A DNA stretch of 9,174 nucleotides from CAZTWC01 sp964617105 [NCBI: uncultured Myxococcia bacterium] (lineage in GTDB: Bacteria; CAZTWC01). Made by a program: the position numbers and the translations under genes. Shown here piece by piece: positions 1 to 7,393 of this stretch (its first letter is position 1; every line of letters starts with the position of its first letter). Below the pieces are notes generated by a model. It was not told the origin of the DNA, searched no databases, and saw nothing but the letters and a program-made list of their open reading frames with translations. The stretch is taken from the NCBI GenBank assembly GCA_964617105.1, contig CAZTWC010000146.1, forward strand, positions 1 to 9,174. The letters run 5' to 3'.

Positions 1-754
1 AGGTGCTAAACCGTTGGCAATCAGTGCTGGTTTTATTGTTGAAGAGGGGCTGGATATATCCAGGTTGGAGCAGGTGGTGATCTCCATGGCGGATGCTGCA
101 AAAGAGGCTGGAGTTACTATTGTTACCGGTGATTTCAAGGTGGTGGAGCGGGGCAAAGGAGATGGAATTTATATCAATACCTCGGGCATTGGTTTGATAG
201 ACCACCAGGAACCTATAAGCGGTTCTGCTTTAAGACCAGGCGATCTGGTGCTGCTCTCAGGCTCTATGGGTGAACATGGGGTGGCAGTGATGGCGGCCAG
301 AATGGATTTTCAAACCAGCGGCGAGATTAAAAGTGATCTGGCCTTTTTGTGGCCAGGTGTAGAGGCTCTGTTAAAAGCAGGAATAAATATACGTTGCTTG
401 CGGGATCCAACCCGGGGAGGGGTGGCCACCTCTATTAATGAAATGGCTTCAGCCTCCAAAGTTAAAATCGTGATCCAGGAAGATAAACTGCCCATTAGCC
501 AGGGCGCCTATAACTTATGTGAAATTCTGGGACTGGATCCGTTATATTCCCCCTGCGAAGGTAGATTTTTAGCGGTTGTGCCAGGTGATGAAGCAGAAAA
601 GGCCCTCCAACTGCTAAAAGAGGTGAGAGTTTCCCGCCAGGCATGCCAGATAGGCCAGGTGGAGGATGGAGAAGGGGTGTTTTTACAGACTTCTACTGGA
701 GGGCAGCGGCAGTTGTTGATGCTGGAGGGGGAGCAACTCCCCAGAATCTGTTAG
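1..754 (+). CDS. hypE: HypE, carbamoyl dehydratase of [NiFe]-hydrogenase maturation (5'-partial)
   Basis: The open frame enters from the left edge (first full codon at 2, reading GAKPLAISAGF), so about 80 N-terminal residues are missing compared with the usual ~335. HypE uses ATP to dehydrate the carbamoyl group that HypF places on its C-terminal cysteine. The resulting thiocyanate supplies the CN ligands of the hydrogenase Fe centre on HypCD, in the cytoplasm. Visible family signatures are VTGDFKVVERGKGDG near the start (PurM/HypE ATP-site region), RDPTRGGVATSINEMA around 401-448, and above all the terminal LPRIC. The last Cys is directly before the stop, which separates HypE from other AIR-synthase relatives such as PurM, SelD and ThiL. 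An in-frame TTG at 14 is internal, not a start. The gene converges on the lipoprotein operon; the other hyp genes would lie to the left, outside the window. Confidence 0.95.
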   Translation, partial: GAKPLAISAGFIVEEGLDISRLEQVVISMADAAKEAGVTIVTGDFKVVERGKGDGIYINTSGIGLIDHQEPISGSALRPGDLVLLSGSMGEHGVAVMAARMDFQTSGEIKSDLAFLWPGVEALLKAGINIRCLRDPTRGGVATSINEMASASKVKIVIQEDKLPISQGAYNLCEILGLDPLYSPCEGRFLAVVPGDEAEKALQLLKEVRVSRQACQIGQVEDGEGVFLQTSTGGQRQLLMLEGEQLPRIC

Positions 755-798
755 CCCGACGACGATAACGCCGTAGATGCACCATTCTCGTCGTCGGG
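755..798. terminator. Perfect 11-bp inverted repeat between convergent genes (possible bidirectional terminator)
   Basis: The arms CCCGACGACGA (755-765) and TCGTCGTCGGG (788-798) are perfectly complementary around a 22-nt loop, and the first arm begins on the base after the hypE stop. The position between the ends of hypE and of the lipoprotein operon suits a shared transcription end. However, no T-run follows the stem on either strand, so it is not a canonical intrinsic terminator. It may instead stabilise 3' ends or be a repeat element. Confidence 0.5.
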
Positions 799-810
799 GG
801 GCAAATTAGA

Positions 811-832
811 GTGCCTAATGGTGGTTAGACAC
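811..832. repeat. Small imperfect hairpin in the convergent gap
   Basis: GTGCCTAA (811-818) pairs with TTAGACAC (825-832) around a 6-nt loop, with one C/A mismatch. CACCATT at 780-786, in the loop of the neighbouring hairpin, is also complementary to AATGGTG at 817-823, so the two structures could compete. No T-run follows. The function is unknown; it may be part of the 3' end of the lipoprotein mRNA. Confidence 0.3.
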
Positions 833-853
833 ACCGCTCCCCTCGCCCTGACT

Positions 854-3800
854 TTAGATCACACAGCCAACCTCATACTCAACCTCAATCTTAGAACCGC
901 GGCGCGGTGCTGACTTGGTGTTGAAGATGATACTGTTGGTTTTGAGGTCAAAACTCCAGTTCACGTTTTCGTGCGAAACCTGGCCATCCACCTGCACCTT
1001 GATGCTGCCCGGTTTTGCCGGCCGGGTGAGGAAAAATTCCACTCGGATTCCAAAGGCCAGCCGCCCGATATCAGCCATCTCTTTACCCCAGTTGGATGAA
1101 CAGATGGAGCGGTAGAGCCCACCGGTTCTCTGGGCCACTTCTATATAGCGGTGCCCGGTTTTGGCAGATCCAGTGCTGCCGGTGCCCGATTTACAGTTTG
1201 GATCCGAGTCGTTTGGACCTTTCATGCCAACAATGACGTTGACATCCATCAGAGAGGTATTTCTAAACCCCTTGAGACTTTTAAAGAAGTTTATATAGAG
1301 ATCCACTGGTCCATCTGATTGATCTTCTTCATCGCTGAGACAGATGATCACTAGTTTGGCGTCTTTACGCATAAAACCGCCATTTTTAGTCGGGTCGTCA
1401 ATCATGGGGGTACTCAGGGCCATCTTGGAGGCTTGCAGTGCGGCCTCTTTGGCGTCTGAGCAGCAGGTGCCAACTTTGATATTTTTCGAAAAAGCACTTT
1501 TTTGATTAGGAGTTTGCGGAGTTATATATTTAGGATTACCAAACAGCCCGCCAGGCACCATATCCATGCCGGGGTGGCCTGATTTTTTGTCAGCTTGCTT
1601 AGTTTTATTAACTTCAGATGTGGTAACCCCGATGTGATAATCAACATTCACGGTAACTGCCTGTTGAATAAAGGTGTCGAAGTTTTTAGCCAGACTGTCT
1701 TGCTCCTCGCTCATAGAACCGGAGTTGTCCACTGCAAAGAGCACATCCACCTGGGGTCTCTCCAATTGGCTAAAAATATCCTTCTGGTTACCCGAGGTAA
1801 CCATTTTTCCCTTAAGAGGTATAGAGAGTTTAGGCTCATCCTTATCGGTATTTTCGATAATCAGCATCCCTCTGGACTCACGGCGATTTCCTTTGGGATT
1901 GTAGCGTAAGCAGATCTCAATAGAGTTACCAGGTGTGAGGTTAGCCGGAATGTTGGGCGCCTTAACGATATTGAAATCAGGATCAGAACTCTTGTCTATA
2001 TGAATTTTGGTTACCGACAAATTGGCGCTGCCGGTGTTGTAAATGTGGATACATTCCTGCATGGAGTTGCATCCCATGGTTACTTCACCAAAGTCCAGTT
2101 CCGCGGGGATAACTTCGATTTTTGACTGGATACACTGTCCGGTAAGTCCGATTACAAAAGTTCCCTTGGGAGGCGCAGGTGAACCCTTGGCCTGGTGATT
2201 AATGTCAGTAGTGCTGATCAGCACATTGTGGCTAAGTCCATCCGGGTTTCCATACTGGCCGAAATTTTTAGGCTTGAAACTAACATCTACGCTGGTTTTA
2301 CGGTTGGGCAGCAGAGTTAATGGCAGTTTGGGTATATTGGCAATCAAAAAGGTGGGGTCAGTGCTTTTGGCTAACTGAATAGTATCCACCTTGCAGTTGT
2401 CACTACCCTTATTGTGGATGCGGATGGTTTTAACTCTGGTAGAGCCCCGTTTGGTAGAACCAAAATTCAATATGCCATCGGCAAATTTTAATTTGTTGGA
2501 GGAGGGGTCGGTAACAATTGTGCAAACCGGGGGCACGCCGCCAGTAGCCACCAGGGTCAACACCACGTTGGCCCGTCCAGGATCGCTACTCCCCAGGGTT
2601 ATTTTGGATTCGTCACGCCCTTTGTCCACAGGTGCATATTTTACCCGCAATTCAATGCCATCACCAGATTTGAGCGACACCGGGGTCGTCACCTGGTTCA
2701 TAATACTAAACTCGCCAGAAGGGGTTGGCCCATCAATATCCTTGATGGTACAAGTCTCCTGGCCCACATTGGTTATATAGATCTCCTGGAAGGTGTAGCG
2801 CCGGGAGGCAACCTGGCCAAAATCTATCCGTTCTCCAGGGTTAATGGCCAACTCGCAAAAAGGTTTGTCAGTGGCATTTCCTTTAATTTGAATAATTCCC
2901 TGGCCATTGATGGGGTCGTTACTGTCTATTTTTAATTCTCCGGTGTCATTACCCAGGGCTTTAGGAGCATAGGTAATGGATATTTGCCGCATTTCGCCCG
3001 GCTGCAGCAGGGCTGGTAAAGAGGGCGGAGTGGTAAAATTGAAGTGGTTCCGGGTACCTGGATCCAGAACGGGCATCTGCACGTTCAAGGCTTTATATCC
3101 ACAGTTTTCCAGGGTTACCACTTTATCTTTCAAGGTGTTTAAGCGGACAAATCCAAAATCAAGAATAGGCAAAGGATCTGGACATATAGCCGGTGCATTG
3201 CCGATACCACTCAGTTCGATGTTAATGGGCCCCTCGTCAGGGTCATTGTTGTCCAGTAAGATGGTTCCATTATCGGTGCCACCGTTTTTAGGAGTATAAG
3301 TGACCTCAAAAAAGAGTTTTTTGCCGCTTTCCAACTCGGTGTTGTCGGGGATGGGATTTTTGATAGAAAATTCTTTTCCCAGGGTGTCTGTCACCATTTT
3401 TCTGATACTCAAAGGCCATTCACCGGTATTAGTTACACTGAACCGGACTGTCTGGGCGGTGCCAAGTTCCTGAACACCAAAGTCGTGAATCAGGCTTTTG
3501 AATGGTTCGGAGCATTTACGGCTCAAAGATTCAATACACAAATCCATTTCGGGCGTAACTCCATTGCCGTAAACTTTTATTTGCATCTGCGGCATTTCAG
3601 GATCATCACTGTAGAGCATGAATTCAGACTGTTGTTGCCCAAGAGTTTTGGGAATAAAAGAGAAGGTGACTTTTAGCGTTTTTTGAGGGGGGATCTCCTG
3701 GTTGCCTTTGGGGGTGAAATCAAACACCGGTTCTTCATCGGGTGCAGGTTGATTGACTGCTTTTACCTGAATATGCAGAGGCGCAGAGCCGCTGTTTGTC

Positions 3801-4024
3801 AAGGAGAGTTCAATATTTTTAGGATCCAAAAGTACCACATTGCCAAAATCCAAAACCAACCGTCGTTGATCATCTCCCTCAGGGGCTGGGTCAGTGGTAA
3901 GTTTGGCCTTGGTTACCACCAGTTCTTCATCTGGACTGCAACTGTTTACCATTGTCAGTGACATCAGCAAAGACAGCAAAATCAAGGCCGGAACGGCAAA
4001 TTTGAAGTATCTTTGATAGGTCAT
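854..4024 (-). CDS. Exported lipoprotein with six ASH-type repeats and a C-terminal vWA domain (paralogue 2)
   Basis: This is a 1056-aa predicted lipoprotein. The signal has a hydrophobic core at ~8-27 and a lipobox VNSC with Cys29; Ser at +2 is compatible with outer-membrane sorting. Six ASH/choice-of-anchor-D-type beta repeats follow at about 57-155, 158-277, 279-384, 387-496, 499-630 and 632-742. They are marked by DFG..V near each start, TNTG/TNVG in the middle and Y.PK..G.D.G...SNDP near the end. A vWA domain (~759-992) carries DNSGS at 766-770, a GTCC segment at 852-855 and SDEEDQS at 897-903. A ~60-residue beta-like tail ends with Cys1054. The start at 4024 is preferred over the in-frame ATG at 4036 because GGAG lies 6 nt before it and the signal then begins MTYQRYFKF. 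The gene follows its paralogue closely on the same strand. A surface stalk with an adhesive or protein-binding head is inferred; the ligand is unknown. Confidence 0.9.
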   Translation of the reverse strand: MTYQRYFKFAVPALILLSLLMSLTMVNSCSPDEELVVTKAKLTTDPAPEGDDQRRLVLDFGNVVLLDPKNIELSLTNSGSAPLHIQVKAVNQPAPDEEPVFDFTPKGNQEIPPQKTLKVTFSFIPKTLGQQQSEFMLYSDDPEMPQMQIKVYGNGVTPEMDLCIESLSRKCSEPFKSLIHDFGVQELGTAQTVRFSVTNTGEWPLSIRKMVTDTLGKEFSIKNPIPDNTELESGKKLFFEVTYTPKNGGTDNGTILLDNNDPDEGPINIELSGIGNAPAICPDPLPILDFGFVRLNTLKDKVVTLENCGYKALNVQMPVLDPGTRNHFNFTTPPSLPALLQPGEMRQISITYAPKALGNDTGELKIDSNDPINGQGIIQIKGNATDKPFCELAINPGERIDFGQVASRRYTFQEIYITNVGQETCTIKDIDGPTPSGEFSIMNQVTTPVSLKSGDGIELRVKYAPVDKGRDESKITLGSSDPGRANVVLTLVATGGVPPVCTIVTDPSSNKLKFADGILNFGSTKRGSTRVKTIRIHNKGSDNCKVDTIQLAKSTDPTFLIANIPKLPLTLLPNRKTSVDVSFKPKNFGQYGNPDGLSHNVLISTTDINHQAKGSPAPPKGTFVIGLTGQCIQSKIEVIPAELDFGEVTMGCNSMQECIHIYNTGSANLSVTKIHIDKSSDPDFNIVKAPNIPANLTPGNSIEICLRYNPKGNRRESRGMLIIENTDKDEPKLSIPLKGKMVTSGNQKDIFSQLERPQVDVLFAVDNSGSMSEEQDSLAKNFDTFIQQAVTVNVDYHIGVTTSEVNKTKQADKKSGHPGMDMVPGGLFGNPKYITPQTPNQKSAFSKNIKVGTCCSDAKEAALQASKMALSTPMIDDPTKNGGFMRKDAKLVIICLSDEEDQSDGPVDLYINFFKSLKGFRNTSLMDVNVIVGMKGPNDSDPNCKSGTGSTGSAKTGHRYIEVAQRTGGLYRSICSSNWGKEMADIGRLAFGIRVEFFLTRPAKPGSIKVQVDGQVSHENVNWSFDLKTNSIIFNTKSAPRRGSKIEVEYEVGCVI

Positions 4025-4030
4025 TATTTG

Positions 4031-4034
4031 CTCC
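4031..4034 (-). promoter_or_regulatory. Ribosome binding site deciding the start of lipoprotein paralogue 2
   Basis: GGAG on the minus strand sits 6 nt before the ATG at 4024-4022 and overlaps the upstream in-frame ATG at 4036-4034. That first ATG has only an A/T-rich leader (AACTAATTAA) before it, so the inner ATG is the likelier start. Confidence 0.6.
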
Positions 4035-4040
4035 ATTTAA

Positions 4041-7000
4041 TTAGTTTTTATTACACGCTACATCATAACTAACCGACACTTTTGCTCCCTTGGGCGGGAT
4101 AGCGTGTGATTTAAATATGATACTGTTGGTATTTGGGTCATAGTCATAGTCTGTACCCATGGTCATGGGCTGGTTGTTCACCGTAACCTTGAGTGAACTG
4201 CTCACCGCCATCCTGGTCAGGATGAACTCGGTTTTAACTCCAAAGGTCAACACTCCCAGGTCGGCCAGATCTTTACCCCAGTTTGAGGAGCAGATAGAAC
4301 GTTTGAGCCCGCCGGTTTTATCCGCCACCTCAACATAGCGGGCTCCGACTTCGGCATGGGGAACGGATCCACTGGTGCATGATGGATCATTGGGTAAACC
4401 GCAGATAACCGAAACATCCATTAAACTGTCGTTTCTAAACCCTTTGATACTCTTGAAAAAGTCAATATAGAGGTCAACCGGTCCATTGGACTGGTCTTCT
4501 TCGTCAGAAACCATAATTATTGATAGTTTGGCGTCTTCTCGCAGAAAGCCTTTGTTTTTACCTTCGATAATCGGCATGGATAGAGCCATTTTAGCGGCCT
4601 GCAGACCCGCCTCCTGCTCATCGGAACAGCAGGTGCCGATCTTCACATTTTTTTGGAAAGCGCTTACCGGGTCGGAGTGGGATGAGTTAATAATAGTTGG
4701 ATCTCCCCACAGCACTCCAGGTTCGATATCCATGGAGTGGCCAGCAGCTTTGTCGGGAGACCTGGAATCATTGACTTCGGTGGAGATAACTCCCATTTGA
4801 AAGTCTACCGGAGTGGCAGCTTGTTGGGCTTCCTGCATAAACATGCTGAAGTTAGTGGCGATGGAACTTTGCTCATCACCCATAGAGCCGGAGTTGTCGA
4901 TTATAAACAACACATCCACCTTGGGTTTGTCCAATTGATCAAAGATATCCTTTTGGTGGGTTTCGGTGGTGCCTTTTCCTTTCATAGGCACCTTAACCTC
5001 TGGTTCGTTGCCATCATCGCTCTCAACCACCAAAAAGCCGCTGTCAGTACCATCCTTGGCGGGCTTATAGCGGACGCAGATTTCAGTGCTTTCTCCCCCT
5101 TTCAACTGAATGGGCAGTTTGGCCGCTTTGGTTATTCTAAATGGCGATCCTGGCGGTTCTACCCGTACGTTACTTATGGTCAGAATAGCATTACCAGTAT
5201 TGTAAATTTTAATACATTGGTCAGGGGAGTTGCAGTTCAGGGTAATGGTGCCGGCATCGATCTCATCGGGGATGATATCGATATCAGCCTCTACCGCCTG
5301 GCCCAGCAGGGCTACCACAAAGGTTCCTTTAGCCGGATTTACTGCGGTAGGACCGGTTTTTTTGTAGCGTGAGGTAAAATCTAGGTCATCGGTTATAATG
5401 TCTAGCCGGTGGAGGAGAAATTTAGAGGTAAGTCCAGTGCCCCCGGTTGCGCCGCCGAACACACCTTTGGTGGTGGGTTTGTACTGCACATCGATTTTGG
5501 CTTTTTGTCCGGGAGAGACTTTGACATTGCTGAACTGGGCCGGATTGGGAAGGGAATAGACTGGTGCACAGGCGCCGCTGGAGCCGCCTATGGTGCAGAT
5601 TAAACCAGAGGGCGGGGTATAGGTGGCGTTTTTAATGGTGCATTCAATGGTGCCGATATTTTTCAAAAATACCTGTTTTACCTTGGCTGTGTGTAGATTC
5701 ACCTGGCCAAAGTTTAACTCGCCATCGGTTTGAGAGATAGTAGAGGTGGAGGCAGGTTCCACCACAAATTTACAGATCGCTGTCGTTGAACCCTCTCCTT
5801 TTAATTTAATCTCCAGGTCGCTTTCAAAAGGGTCGTTACTCTTTACATGAAAAACCCCTTCATCGTAGTTGATATCAACTGGTTTATAAACCACCTCAAA
5901 GGTGTTGAATTGGCCCGGAGCAATGGTAAGGGGCAACTGGGGTTTTTTATCCAGGCTAAATTCTCCTGGTTTGGTGTTGGAGCCAGGGATTGGGTCGTCG
6001 ATGCCAGTAACCACGCAAGGTTTTTGGCCTACATTTACCACTTTCACTTCCCGGCGGCTTTCATAGTTGGGGGCTACCATACCGACATTGATCAGGCGAG
6101 GTATTACGTCTAAATCGCATTCAGTACTCTGTACTCCGTTGCCGCGAATGGAGATCACCCCTTCGGGAGCAGATGGATCGTTACTTTTAACACTCACAGA
6201 ACCATCATCTGGTCCCAGACTCTTTGGCCCATAGGTGACTTCCACCCCCAGTTTTTCTCCTGGTTTGAGAGTTTTGGGCATTTTGGACGGAGCACCTACT
6301 GAAAAATATTCCCGGCTGTTTTTAATCAATTTTATCTCGGTAATAGTCAGATCATCTTCAATGCCGCAATTTTCGAAAATAATTTTCTCTTTGGAGGCAG
6401 CGCCAACGGGCACATCGCCAAAATCGAGAACAGGAAGAGGATCGGGGCAGATTTTGGGACCTTTACCTTTAGCGGTAATCTCCAGCAACAGAGGACATTG
6501 GTCGCTGTCGATTATAATTATTCCCAAATCTTCGCCGCCATCTTTGGGGGAGTAACAGACCTCAAACTCCACCGATTCTTCGGGAGCGAGGGTAAGGTTG
6601 GCAATAGTGGGTTTGACGGTAAACTCCTGGGTGACTCCCAAATCCCGTTGAATACTGTGCAGAGCGATACTTTTTTCGGAACTGTTATTCACTGCTTTGT
6701 ATTTTGTGCACAGGGTTTCTGGCGGTGAGGAAGAGACGGTTTTATTCAAGGTTACTTTCAGGCTTTCCCCCATTTTGTTGCACTCGCCGCCGTCAACCGC
6801 ACAAACCTGTATATCAGGGGCCACCCCTTCACCTTTAAGATCAACGGTAAAAGGATTTTTATCAGAATTATTAGTAATGCTGATCGTTCCCTCATCAGTT
6901 CCCAGATTTTTAGGGGTATAAGAGACCAGCATGGGATGAAAATCTCGAGGTTCCAACTCCAGTTTTACGTCTTTTTCTACATCAGTGGAAAATTCAGCAT

Positions 7001-7265
7001 ATTCATCACCACTCTCTTCCACAGAAACACTGCCAATCTCTAACCTGGCGGTGCCGGTATTGGTGACTTTGGTAGCCAATTTTGCGGTTTTGCAAATATA
7101 AACTTGGCCAAAATCAAGAGCTTCAGCCTCGTTGTCATTCAGCGATAGTCCAATGCTGGGAGTGATCCCCACCAGGCCGCTTTCTTCATCATCGCAGTTG
7201 TAAACACTAAGGCATAAAAGGGAAAATGTAAGTGCAAATAAAAGATACTTGGTCCATCGTTTCAT
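4041..7265 (-). CDS. Exported lipoprotein with six ASH-type repeats and a C-terminal vWA domain (paralogue 1)
   Basis: This is a 1074-aa predicted exported protein, first of a two-gene unit with its paralogue. The hydrophobic signal (~7-22) ends in VYNC, making Cys24 the probable lipidated residue. Asn before the Cys is atypical, and DD follows at +2/+3. ASH-type repeats lie at about 47-149, 150-268, 272-377, 380-492, 496-657 and 658-766. Repeat 2 lacks a clear DFG, and repeat 5 is enlarged by Gly/Ser/Cys-rich inserts near 550-585 and 600-645. The vWA domain (~783-1008) has DNSGS at 790-794, GTCC at 877-880 and SDEEDQS at 920-926. The tail ends near Cys1071. Domain order matches paralogue 2 throughout, with the vWA and tail visibly best conserved. 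The start at 7265 is chosen over the in-frame ATG at 7301 because a GAGAGGGG site precedes it and the signal then begins MKRW. Function beyond a cell-envelope binding or adhesion role is not known. Confidence 0.9.
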   Translation of the reverse strand: MKRWTKYLLFALTFSLLCLSVYNCDDEESGLVGITPSIGLSLNDNEAEALDFGQVYICKTAKLATKVTNTGTARLEIGSVSVEESGDEYAEFSTDVEKDVKLELEPRDFHPMLVSYTPKNLGTDEGTISITNNSDKNPFTVDLKGEGVAPDIQVCAVDGGECNKMGESLKVTLNKTVSSSPPETLCTKYKAVNNSSEKSIALHSIQRDLGVTQEFTVKPTIANLTLAPEESVEFEVCYSPKDGGEDLGIIIIDSDQCPLLLEITAKGKGPKICPDPLPVLDFGDVPVGAASKEKIIFENCGIEDDLTITEIKLIKNSREYFSVGAPSKMPKTLKPGEKLGVEVTYGPKSLGPDDGSVSVKSNDPSAPEGVISIRGNGVQSTECDLDVIPRLINVGMVAPNYESRREVKVVNVGQKPCVVTGIDDPIPGSNTKPGEFSLDKKPQLPLTIAPGQFNTFEVVYKPVDINYDEGVFHVKSNDPFESDLEIKLKGEGSTTAICKFVVEPASTSTISQTDGELNFGQVNLHTAKVKQVFLKNIGTIECTIKNATYTPPSGLICTIGGSSGACAPVYSLPNPAQFSNVKVSPGQKAKIDVQYKPTTKGVFGGATGGTGLTSKFLLHRLDIITDDLDFTSRYKKTGPTAVNPAKGTFVVALLGQAVEADIDIIPDEIDAGTITLNCNSPDQCIKIYNTGNAILTISNVRVEPPGSPFRITKAAKLPIQLKGGESTEICVRYKPAKDGTDSGFLVVESDDGNEPEVKVPMKGKGTTETHQKDIFDQLDKPKVDVLFIIDNSGSMGDEQSSIATNFSMFMQEAQQAATPVDFQMGVISTEVNDSRSPDKAAGHSMDIEPGVLWGDPTIINSSHSDPVSAFQKNVKIGTCCSDEQEAGLQAAKMALSMPIIEGKNKGFLREDAKLSIIMVSDEEDQSNGPVDLYIDFFKSIKGFRNDSLMDVSVICGLPNDPSCTSGSVPHAEVGARYVEVADKTGGLKRSICSSNWGKDLADLGVLTFGVKTEFILTRMAVSSSLKVTVNNQPMTMGTDYDYDPNTNSIIFKSHAIPPKGAKVSVSYDVACNKN

Positions 7266-7271
7266 AAGAGG

Positions 7272-7279
7272 CCCCTCTC
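7272..7279 (-). promoter_or_regulatory. Ribosome binding site deciding the start of lipoprotein paralogue 1
   Basis: GAGAGGGG on the minus strand ends 6 nt before the ATG at 7265-7263. The alternative in-frame ATG at 7301 would add 12 polar residues before the positively charged start of the signal peptide, so it is disfavoured. Confidence 0.6.
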
Positions 7280-7290
7280 TGAAGATGTTG

Positions 7291-7322
7291 AGTATAGGCA
7301 ATAAAAGTTCTATATTAATATA
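7291..7322 (-). promoter_or_regulatory. Candidate promoter with 12-bp AT palindrome upstream of the lipoprotein operon
   Basis: On the minus strand TATACT (7296-7291) is a good -10 candidate, 25 nt before the chosen start codon. A -35-like TTAATA or TATTAA lies 16-18 bp upstream but is weak. That upstream position falls within TATATTAATATA (7311-7322), a perfect 12-bp palindrome that could be an operator or simply a melting-prone AT tract. The assignment is by eye. Confidence 0.35.
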
Positions 7323-7393
7323 TGTTCACCCAAAAATCAACCGATAATCTTGGCCCAGGCTTTCGACTTTGTGGCAAATTTCAACCTGGAGGT

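Noticed and set aside
1-754. Alternative call as another AIR-synthase family member (SelD, ThiL, PurM)
   Set aside because: The terminal PRIC and the DPTRGGVATSINE motif are specific to HypE.
4025-4036. Upstream ATG at 4036 as the start of lipoprotein paralogue 2
   Set aside because: No ribosome site precedes it, whereas GGAG lies 6 nt before the ATG at 4024.
4737-5372. 211-codon plus-strand open frame inside paralogue 1
   Set aside because: It lies opposite a well-supported coding region and has no family motif; it is an antisense shadow.
854-7265. Tandem lipoproteins as an assembly duplication or one broken gene
   Set aside because: The copies are clearly divergent, with only short identical stretches (for example a 14-nt match at 927-940 and 4117-4130), and each has its own signal peptide, ribosome site and stop.
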